A DNA stretch of 64,000 nucleotides, from the NCBI GenBank assembly GCA_025642065.1, contig JAODUP010000550.1, positions 179,501 through 243,500 of the forward strand. Direction: 5' to 3'. A program made the position numbers and the translations under genes. This DNA is from Paralvinella palmiformis. Taxonomy: Eukaryota; Annelida; Polychaeta; Terebellida; Alvinellidae. The notes beneath the pieces were generated by a model that saw only the letters and a list, made by a program, of their open reading frames with translations, was not told where the DNA came from and ran no database searches. Positions 49,701-64,000 of the stretch are shown piece after piece; position 1 is the stretch's first letter; every line of letters starts with the position of its first letter.

Positions 49701-52081
49701 GCAAGCACACGGCGTACAATACCTGATCCCGAATGAACACCAAGATATCTTGAGCATTAGCTTGACTCAGCTGTCTCAGTACGGTATCAACAAAATCATC
49801 ACTCGTCACAGAATGTCCAGCTGCTGGAGTCTTTAAATCCGGTACACTATAAAAATAATATAAAGCTTATGTTAAAACTTTCACATCTGATACGATATAG
49901 AAATAAATGTAAAGTTTTGAAAATCGTGTAAAATATCAATATGTAAACAATCTTTCAGATCAACTCCGATAGAAGATTCAAAACAAGCTTTCAGATGAAA
50001 TGCTTCAATTCACATTTGGATTTTCAAGACAAACACTGAATTTTTCAATAACAACGAGGTGTCCATGTTGAAGAATGTCATAAATTATGACATCATGTCG
50101 ATGACTTCTGGATGCGATGGCAATAGTTAAATACTGTTGACCGTTAGGGAACAGCGAATGCAGGCAGATGGTCACCTGCTGCTTATCATTCCTGTCATAA
50201 CAGTCCATATGCAAAAAGATGGTGAGAGTTCAAGATGAAGATTCAAATAAGCAAATGATGCTCACGGATAGACGATAAAAATTCTGGGATCAAGGAATAA
50301 TGCTCCTTAGTGAAGAGGTCTATCATTGATTGTGAAAGAAATGATGAGGTGAAGCTTTTAATTGGTTATTGATGGGCTATAAAATTATTATACACTAGCC
50401 CTGCTAACCAGTATATAGATTGTGAGCTCGCTGCGAGTGTTGGAAAGCTGAAAAAAGTAGTACTTAGCTTCAGCACTGGTCACACGTACCATGTTTGGCT
50501 GGGAGTAGGATGGTAGCTCAGGGTAGGATAAATCATGTTTTCCAAAAAATCACAAATTATTATTTTTTAATTAATCCAGATTGTTTTTTATTTAAATTCG
50601 TTTTTCTCAATTCTGCCAACAAGCCCATGTATTTCTTTGCCATATTTCTTGCATGTTGCCTGACATACTGCTTTCCTGACAAATTTAGTCTTATCAGAGT
50701 ATAAACACACACAATCCTGTGTTCTGCCAGACATGGGGAAGTTGACAATATACTGATAAATTACCAGCTGTAAATTACACATTCCTGAAGTCCAAAAAAT
50801 TGCATAGTCAGGTTTTTAATTCTGGTATGTATTAGGCATGAGATAACTATCAGTAGTGAATCAATGTGACTGCCCACTTTATATACCCATCCTAGCTAAA
50901 TACCAAGATCTTAACATTAACTCAATGATCCCCTAAATGCATAAAAAAGATGCGACTTCATGTGTCAGATCAGCTCCAAATTCATCCCATTTAGCACAAT
51001 AAACCAGCATAGCTTTTTTACTGATCTCCCATAATCATCCCAACCACACATTGTCACTGATTAGTTAAGCCGACCCAGTCTCGGCTTAATGGCTGCAACC
51101 TACGGTATGTCCAGACAGAGATATAATTCTGTAATGGATAGAACTAATAACTCATCATAACAGATATTAAATGTATTTACTGTTACTTAAACTTCATGGC
51201 ACTTATTTTATCTGCTAAATATTAATCCATAAACAACACATCATATGTTTTATTTATGAATATGCTAGTTGTAAATCAATCATCCAATGTAATAGAAAAT
51301 TTCAGCTATCAGTTCAAACCACATGAAATATCTACATATTTAGACATGATCCTATGCTAAGGTTTCAGTTATGACCCAATTAAGTGTATGAAATTACTCA
51401 CATATCTTAGCAAACAACAGAATAATACTGGGAATGTTGCCCTCAATAACACAGGTCGGGTGTCTTTAAAGTCACCTTGACTTGAGTCTTGCCAGTGTTC
51501 TATCAATAATACTTTTAAACCATCAAGTTAAATTTTGCTATACATGCAAAATTTATAATTTTAATAAATGCAGCCTTCCTTTTCTTAACTGCACACAAAT
51601 AAGTTAACTAACTATACTCTACAGTTAGATCTGCAATCTAAGTCTAAATGGTTAAAAACAAAAGCTAACGACAAAACGAGGATGATAGAGCCTAGACTAG
51701 TAGAGCCTAGATCTAATTATGACTAATAGATAGGAAGACTGAAACGTGCAACATAATAATTTACCGTACCATAATTAAGCCTAGCTCTCAATGCTAAGAA
51801 TAAATACAGTCGTTTCTGAATTAATTCGGAAAAGTATAAACATGAAATTCAATGACTATGACCATCACCATGGCATGTTTGGCATGTAAGGCTTCACCAG
51901 TTCATCATCTGTAAATGTCGCAAATTCCTAGAATCACATTTTGCGAAAGACGAATACATAAATATAACGTATTTATGTCATTAACTTACTTCTTGTTTCC
52001 CCAAATCAAGACAGGAACAACGTCATTTGATACGCAAAAGCCAACATTCAAAAATAAAATTATCATCAATGACAGCTCCAT
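46708..52081 (-). CDS. ATP6AP1: V-type ATPase accessory subunit S1 (Ac45)
   Basis: This is the glycosylated accessory subunit that helps assemble and sort the proton-pumping V-ATPase of lysosomes and secretory vesicles. Eight exons join to 423 codons plus stop: 52081-51990, 49846-49723, 49354-49277, 48422-48221, 48045-47757, 47569-47519, 47289-47064 and 46917-46708. Exon 1 holds a signal peptide followed by VPVLIWG, as in Ac45 (VPLVLW). Exon 5 has DEVIG; exons 5-7 hold several N-glycosylation sites (NIT, NMT, NGS, NTS, NTT). Exon 8 has the signature FGRASDCIGFF, one transmembrane helix (IPIWMG onward) and the cytosolic TMDRFDDPKG, nearly identical to the vertebrate tail. Human Ac45 is about 470 residues. 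The exon 7 acceptor is CAAG, less typical but the only one that fits phase. A SINE lies in intron 2. Confidence 0.94.
49414..49597 (-). repeat. tRNA-derived SINE, inverted (ATP6AP1 intron 2)
   Basis: ATGATGATTGGGTGTTTTAC tail side, ACCTCTAAAGGTAATGAAGT body and a tRNA-like head ending ACTAGACCATGGAGG. Confidence 0.88.
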
Positions 52082-53701
52082 CTTGTCTGCATAACATCAG
52101 ATCACATGATGACATTGATCGGTTGTACTATTTTGTTCAAAAACCTACATAAAAACCCTGCATATTTCGTTTCTTGGCAGGTGCTCTTCAGTAAGAACAG
52201 CAACAATTTTGACTAGGTCTGTGCACGTGGTATACTAATCTGGGGATAAATATAAAATACTGGACTGAAGATTGAACCAAGGTGGTAGAAATTTTTGGCC
52301 AACCACACTACCCAATTATAAAGAGAAATATCACTTTACTCATCTTTTCATCACACAAATAAAAGTAAGTCACTCATTATAAGTACATGACCCTATTATT
52401 GCTTTGTTCACAGGAAAAAGGTTTCCCAAATTAGTCAAAATGTCAGCGTTATTTAATAAATCAATTTCGGTCAGAGATATATTAAAATTTTGCCTAGAAA
52501 TAAAGCTACAGTTATTTTAATACTTGCTTTTGCTAGCATCTCACGTGGACAAATATGCCAGAGTTTTAATCAGGAATCTTCGGGAAAATTTGGAATGTTG
52601 ACGCTATATTTGACGAACATAGACGCCAAAAACTCACCTTGGCCTAGTTTAACCCGTATTATGAATTTCATAATGTCATTGTTAAATGTGTAAAATTGTG
52701 TATTGTGCCGCTTATTATTGTGCAAATGGATCTGCCAGTGGATGGAGTATCCATTTGTTCCCCAAAACAACACGGATTTGCTGGATTGGATGTGAAACAT
52801 GAACAGAGTACAGTGGAAGCTAACCACTGCAATCTTTGGTGGAACGTATGTACACATTATCAATGACTGATGAAAGTTTCGGGATTTAAGGATTTAGGTA
52901 ACATTTCAATGGAAATATGATAGTTGGTCGCTAGCATAGTTTTCAGTGTGGCAGTGCATTTGATAGGGAATAACATAATTGTTTGCTACGTTATATTAAC
53001 TTCGAAATATAAATCTTTTTCTTGTGATATTTATCTGAGCAGCTCGGAACAGATATTATATGAGTTAAGGAGCCCAAGCGTTGTGAGGGTTGTCGTTGTT
53101 ATAATGTCTAGCATCCTGGTTCTAGCTGAATACTAGAAAGGTTTTTGTTCAGTGAGTTGGGGGCATCATTTAACATTATCATGAAGCCATCTATGACTTT
53201 GTGAACTGGAACACCAACATTTGAATTGATGTAGAAAAATTAAACAACATAGTTACCTAGAGCCAGTACAGTGATGTAATAGTGGTATGCCTAAACTATC
53301 GAAACTCAGCGACTAGATAGTTTCACATTCCACATTAATTCAATGTGTTTGCAAAATAATTAATGGAATTGCGATTGTATAATTGCCTAGGAGGATTTCA
53401 CTTGCAAAGAAAATATACTTAATTAAGGTAACAGTTCACCCTCAGATAATATGAATTAAAGGTGTGTACTGCGTATAAAGGTAACCTAAAATCCGACACT
53501 AATAATCACAAACTCTATTTGGTATCACAGATACAAGGAAATAATCACAATTACTGGAGGTGGCCTTTACAGCTAGCTTCCTCAAATGCCAGGCGATAGT
53601 GGTGCGTGTGTGTTCTTCGTGTGACTTTTAAGAAGGTAAGAAAAATAATTTCTTGTGGAAATTAGTGAAATTGAAATCTCGTTTGTTAGTCACGTGACAG
53701 A
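52082..53701. promoter_or_regulatory. Shared upstream region of ATP6AP1 and RPS23
   Basis: About 1.65 kb separates the two divergent start codons. E-boxes lie at both ends: TCACATGA at 52102-52109 and CACGTG at 52224-52229 near ATP6AP1, and GTCACGTGAC at 53689-53698 near RPS23. A transposon-like repeat starts at about 53423. No coding exon was recognised. Confidence 0.45.
53423..53600 (+). mobile_element. TTAA-type MITE, partial copy C upstream of RPS23
   Basis: TTAAGGTAACAGTTCACCCT followed by CAGATAATATGAATTAAAGG and GGAAATAATCACAATTACTGG match the start of copy A. The right end is not clear. Confidence 0.55.
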
Positions 53702-53712
53702 CCTCTTTCCCC
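53689..53712 (+). promoter_or_regulatory. E-box palindrome and 5'TOP start of RPS23
   Basis: GTCACGTGAC (53689-53698) is followed a few bases later by the pyrimidine run CCTCTTTCCCC (53702-53712), about 18 bases before the RPS23 ATG. A start at C followed by pyrimidines is the 5'TOP signature of ribosomal protein mRNAs, which links translation to mTOR signalling. The exact start base is inferred. Confidence 0.7.
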
Positions 53713-53729
53713 GTGAACGTACAACCAAG

Positions 53730-58868
<5,139 letters not shown>

Positions 58869-58916
58869 ATTCGATGCCAACTACGATGCTTAAGGCTGTA
58901 CGTGTGTACGAGTGAT

Positions 58917-58922
58917 AATAAA
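58917..58922 (+). terminator. Poly(A) signal AATAAA for RPS23
   Basis: AATAAA lies about 50 bases past the RPS23 stop codon, as expected for the very short 3' UTR of a ribosomal protein mRNA. Confidence 0.8.
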
Positions 58923-61459
58923 TAATGCCTTCATTATTTACTCTTGATCATTTGAATGCCGGAATGGTTTTGTTGATGATGCAGTGTGTGAAACTAACTT
59001 ATAGCCTTACTGGACCTGCAGGTCTAGTAAACTATTTTAACACTAGACCTGCTGTGCTGACACTAGACCGAATGAGTGCAAAAATTATGGTTCAGACCTC
59101 CTTGAAAATTAAACATTACGAGTTTATCACTGAGTTAATAAACCTTGCCAACTAATGTTTGCTGCCTTTTACACTTCGGGTCATAGCCCAGAGCAGTGGA
59201 GGTGGAGCTTCGTGGTTTTCAATGTAGGCTGGATTCACGGTTTGAACAATGATCTACTGCATAATAAAATTGGAATTCAGATAGGAAAATACTTCTGTGA
59301 TAGATTAGTTTCTTGTTGTTCAGCATATTCCATTATTAAATGTTGTTATTGTGAAACAATTAGAGTAAATACTTCTTTAGTGAAGTCCGCTAGTATCGGT
59401 TATTGCTTGAAAATTATTGCTCTATCAATCAATACATTTGTGTATCACAGTATATCCAATTTGATGAGTATTTTTGATCCAAATAACACGCCCATTTGTT
59501 TATTAGAATTATGCCAACCTAATCTATGCCGACTCGTTATCAGTAATGTGCACATGCACCATGAGCCTACTGCTAGATGATGATGCTACACGAAAAATGT
59601 CTACAAATAAAACAAATCATTGAAGATATCTCTGAATTGTCCTGGTAAATGATTGTGTTACAACTGTCTTGTCCATCTTCGATATTATTATGAATGGCCA
59701 AAGATGTGTATTGAAGAAACACTATGGGAAAGGCAACGCCTATACATAAACTTCAGTTACGAATAAATCAATCCACTTGTACACAGGAATTGTGTTCTGT
59801 GAACAAACACATAGAACTTCCAATTTATTCTATTTTGTTTACTAAATCAGTCTTTTTTGATAGAAATATACTAAATATCACCTTGTCTTTCATTTTCCTT
59901 TACTGACTGTTCAAATCATGGAGTATTATCACCGGCAATGATCATTAAAATATCTTGCTTACACACTGAAAAGGAATGGGGATCCAGACCGATTAAAACA
60001 AACCGTTTGTAGTAGTTCTAAATCCTGCTGCCAGATGTTACTAGCTTAATTGGCAAGGTCCAATACGTTGGCCTGTTTGCAATACACGTTAAAGCAATTC
60101 TTTGGTTGTCAGTATCCTTTTCAAATTTATCCAATAGCTTTAACAAATTTTCTTTGTGTGAAATATATTGATTTAAAAGTGTAAAACCTTAAATATCATA
60201 TTTGTAACTGACAATGGTTCAATAAAATGGTGCGTATGCGGAGTTTGTCTCCTGTCAGCATTCAATAACCTTGTATTCACACCAAGCATGTGTGTATATA
60301 CTATCGCATAATTAATTATCCACATAGTTGCCAGCTGAAAGTGATCCATGAAATACAAAACTTATTGCGACGTTTCTATCAAAACAAACAGTTTATGCAT
60401 TACATGCAAGGTAAAAGTGACCAACCATTAGAATAAAAGTAATACCTATTAGATAAATATGAAAATGGCCACCAAAGAATTGCTTTAAACATGACGTGTC
60501 ACTCGTTTTATGCAACAAACACGTGGTCGACAATAATCGAAATAGAAAAGACGCCAAAATTCCAGGTGATATATTTTAGATGTCTTGTGTGTGGGCCTAA
60601 CATTTTGTCTTTGCTTTAAAGGCTAATCTGTATACTGTAGATCAGCTTAATTTGGCGACAACAAAAATGGACGACTTCATCATTTTGAACATATTGGTGA
60701 CAGAAAAAAATGGCGAATTTTGGACTGTCAGGAAAGTTGATTTTTTCTTTCTTTTCTGGGCCATTCAGGGAAAATCATATTTCAAAGCACACCATTATTC
60801 ATCAGCCATATCCAAATCTGAAACAGACTAGATCATTGGCCTTTATTTAAAGAGTAATTCCATTCTAAGCAGAGGGCCCTGAAACACTGGTCCTGGTCGA
60901 GCATTAATGTCGCACACTGATGATGGATAGTTAATTAGTGGCTCCTACTAAAATGACTGAATTCTCTTCTATTACGAATAATAATAATTACAAAAACTTC
61001 TATAGAACCAATATCCTTGAAAAGAAGCGAGCTCAGTGGTGCACCTAGTACAGGGGATGGGCGAACTCATACAATGATCATATTAGCACTTTGTGATTAG
61101 TTTATTCACTGGCACATGGGCTGGTTTCATGATGCATTTACATGGTTTGGCCTACAAGGTTTCTCTTGTGTGAAAATATATGTAAGTACCTTTTCATAAA
61201 AGGATTGTGAAGAAAACTGTCCTCCGACCTATGATTTGGTATCGTCTTCAAGTCACTTGGAACATCAGAAACTACTTTAGATTCTTACCATTTAAAAAAT
61301 CAGTAATTCGTTTAAAGTGCAGAAATTAGTATGACCAGTTTAGTAAATCGTCTTTGTGATGGGGTGTGATGAGAATAGGCGATACACAAGTGCCAAGCTA
61401 AATAAATTGAAACAAAAACACAAAAATCTAACAATGGTTCCAGAATTAAGGTGAAAAAA
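58923..61459. other. Intergenic region between RPS23 and the IL-17 receptor-like gene
   Basis: Only short open frames of low-complexity AT-rich sequence are present and none resembles a known protein. I see no gene or clear repeat here. Part may be 3' UTR of the gene on the right. Confidence 0.5.
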
Positions 61460-61465
61460 TTTATT
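61460..61465 (-). terminator. Candidate poly(A) signal for the IL-17 receptor-like gene
   Basis: AATAAA on the minus strand lies about 455 bases past the stop codon. It is assigned by position only. Confidence 0.4.
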
Positions 61466-61918
61466 CAGCAAGGTTATAGAAATAAGACAAATATACAGTT
61501 CTCAAGCAGGTGTTTTAAGTGCAGTATATATACAACTGGTTTTATACATCAATAGCATATAATACTGATCAGTAATAACATGCCAAGATAACAAGAGTTG
61601 GCAGCTATGCTAATTTGTTTACATTTCAGTCAATTCATACGATGTTGATATCCAATAGTGACAATTAGAATACAACTTGCTCACTCGTTTCACACAAAAT
61701 ACAGTGATGTATATTTGTTACTTTCTTGGATGTCGATGGAGAATGAGAAACTCTAGGAAGCTATTTTCTTAAGATAAAAGCAACACGATTATAAGTATTC
61801 AATATTTTACATTAATGCAAGAATTACTTTAATATACCATTTTCACACACGTGCAGGTTACTACCCTCATGAAGACTAAAAGCGGATGGATTATATTTTT
61901 GCTTAGAAAAAACTGGCT

Positions 61919-63937
61919 TTATTCACTATTGATTAAATCCACATAGCTGCTAATGTCTGTGTTTATAGAATTACAATCGTGGGGAGGTTTGTAACATATA
62001 GAATATTTGTTAAGGCTACCGACAGTGACTGGATGTGTCTGACGGCTAGCATCTGGAGCAAGTATGTTGAAGCCGTGATTTGTGCAACTGTGGGCTGGAT
62101 TCTGACTCCACACGTTATAATTCCACAAGTGATGGCATGGGGCGGCCAGCCCAATGCAAGAACTCTTGTCATGTACATCAGTAATATCTGCTTCATCAGC
62201 CTGTATCATGGGTGATAGGTTTAGTGGCCAGCTGCACACCCCAGATTCCCGAAATCCAGAATCTTGCCAGCCGATGGTTGTAGGACATTTAACAGATGTA
62301 CATTCGCTACCAGAGGCCTCCATTGAGGCCTGGCCCAATTTTGTCTCTTGATCTGGAATGCTGTCCGCGCGAATCAGCTGAATGGGGTTCTGACCCTGGA
62401 TCCAATCGAAGACGGTGCATAGATTAGCCGGCAGTGCTACCGGGCACCACATGCTGATGCCATTCAAAATCCGGAGATGCTTCTCTTCTGGAAAATAAAC
62501 TGTGACCACTTTGGAGGAGATCCTTTCCCCTAGACTGAGCAGAGCATTCAGTGCCAAGACGATGCTGTCATCACCAGCCGGTCGTTCATCTTGGAGATAT
62601 GACACAGTTTTGACGATGTTATCAGAGCTGACTATAACAATGAAGTCTACTCTTTCTATCATATCTTGTACATCAGGCTTACTGATGACATTGTTTTTAC
62701 ACTCTATGTCGGATGGTTGTAAGACTTCACATATTTCAGTCAGAGCCCGAGATAAATCCAGTGACCGCTGGATGTGTTCGGTACTACTCTCTTCGTACAG
62801 TACCAGCACCTTCTGACATTTGACGATGGAATTATCTGGAATCGAAAGTGATACCAACTAATAATTAACCGAAACAACATTTTGTCAAGTGTATCCATGT
62901 AACGATTTAAAAAAATCTAAACCAATTCCTGACACCTACGATGTCATCTGATCCAATTCTTTTTACAGAAACTGATACCTGTTATGACGTCATAGCATAA
63001 CGCATGTTCTTGCGATTGAAAGCAAACAATTATAAAACTATTAGGTGTATGCCAGTATTGATTTCCGTTTGATGCTAGTCGTGGGTTGAAACACGGGACC
63101 ACTATATGCAGTCACAAATCTTTAATAAACACCTCGAGTGCTCGTTAATGAATGTGAGAAGATCCAGACTTGTTGATATCTCATGGAGGTTTGTTACTCA
63201 TTATACATAACACTGGGTTGTTACTGTGGTTAAGATATTAACCAAATGATTGTTGACTTCTTTCAGGCAAGTCTCCTATGAACTAATGAATGCAGTTTAT
63301 CACTTTCTTAACTATATCCCATTACTACATACCCGTCTTCTCCAGTGTAACTCTAGGCCGTTTGCTGACCACAGGACAGGGCATTCCTTTCTTCCAAACT
63401 ATAATATAAATAATGATATATATGTGTGTGTGTGTTGTGGTTAATGTCAAATCAGGTAATACATATATTACCTGAAATATTTAGGTGATATATGTATTAC
63501 ATCTAATAGGTTTTCATGTAATACCCATACTGTCTAAACATTTCAAGTGATTTTCATATCTGATTATACAGATTACCTGTAGCACATAAATGTATGTGGT
63601 AGACATGTATACATATGTGTGTGTGTGTTTGGTTAAACATGTATAGGTAGATGCATGAAATGGGTGGGTGGATAGACATGTATACTTTGTGCGTGTGTGT
63701 GTTTGCATTTAAAACAAGTTTCTTGCCCCAAATTTCTTAAACCAATGATAAGTGAAGGTACTTTAATGAACCTGTAGTCGTTTAAATATTTACCAGTCAA
63801 CAGGCATGGCTGTTGTCGCTGGATGAAACAAATACCAATAATACTCAGCAACACAACCAGGACTCCCGCAAGTACTCCTATAAGCACTCCATATGTTGGA
63901 ATCACTCTTTTGTCAGGATCAGATAAAATCTTATTGA
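61919..63937 (-). CDS. IL-17 receptor-like protein, transmembrane and SEFIR part, partial
   Basis: Two exons are supported: 63937-63794 and 62835-61919, joined in phase with GTAAAT and TTCCAG splice sites. The first codes a juxtamembrane segment and one strongly hydrophobic helix (about YGVLIGVLAGVLVVLLSIIG) followed by a basic stop-transfer CFIQRQQ. The second begins with QKVLVLYEESSTEH and later has ERVDFIVIVSSDN and SKVVTVYF, the pattern of a SEFIR domain, which recruits Act1/CIKS-type adaptors in IL-17 signalling. The last 100 or so residues are a Ser/Cys/His-containing tail of no recognised fold. The first exon starts at an acceptor, so the extracellular part lies beyond 64000. IL-17 receptor families are expanded in molluscs. 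Assignment rests on SEFIR-like motifs and topology; another SEFIR receptor is possible. Confidence 0.82.
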
Positions 63938-64000
63938 CTGCAAGAAAAAAAAACCATTATTTAATCGCCAAAACAATTGTACTACGAATAAGTGACTAAA

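Noticed and set aside
59155..59580. 141-codon plus-strand frame after RPS23
   Set aside because: It is AT-rich with no family pattern or splice sites; it is probably chance in intergenic sequence.

Overview
The window is animal nuclear DNA: genes are split by many short introns with clean GT-AG junctions, and there are tRNA-derived SINEs, small DNA transposons and many CA/TA/GA microsatellites. A lophotrochozoan, most likely a mollusc, is my inference from the gene structures, the IL-17 receptor-like gene and the SINE style. No prokaryotic or viral features were seen.

Six protein genes can be read by joining exons. In order they are: (1) the 5' end of a plexin on the minus strand (11555-14407), preceded by a CpG-rich promoter region; (2) PUS1, tRNA pseudouridine synthase, minus, 17161-22629, 15 coding exons; (3) MDM1, a centriolar microtubule-binding protein, plus, 27510-44423, 18 coding exons; (4) ATP6AP1/Ac45, a V-ATPase accessory subunit, minus, 46708-52081, 8 coding exons; (5) RPS23 (uS12), plus, 53730-58868, 4 coding exons with a 5'TOP start; (6) the transmembrane and SEFIR end of an IL-17 receptor-like protein, minus, 61919-63937, running off the right edge. 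For PUS1, MDM1, ATP6AP1 and RPS23 the exon lengths sum to a multiple of three and all phases match, which supports the models.

Layout: about 1-16.2 kb is CpG-rich, gene-poor and full of microsatellites. About 17-64 kb is AT-rich and CpG-poor and carries closely packed housekeeping genes. The same SINE family is in both halves, so this is one genome with a change in sequence regime, possibly reflecting mosaic gene-body methylation. PUS1 and MDM1 are divergent, with a perfect NRF1-type palindrome just upstream of MDM1. ATP6AP1 and RPS23 are divergent about 1.65 kb apart, and MDM1 and ATP6AP1 converge.

The genes do not form a pathway; this is ordinary eukaryotic gene order. The most notable observations are a well-formed AT-AC (U12-type) intron in PUS1 that restores a conserved reading frame, CTAG-rich tracts at the 5' ends of three genes, a possible upstream leader in PUS1, and two or three small DNA-transposon families, one of which contains a hAT transposase fragment.
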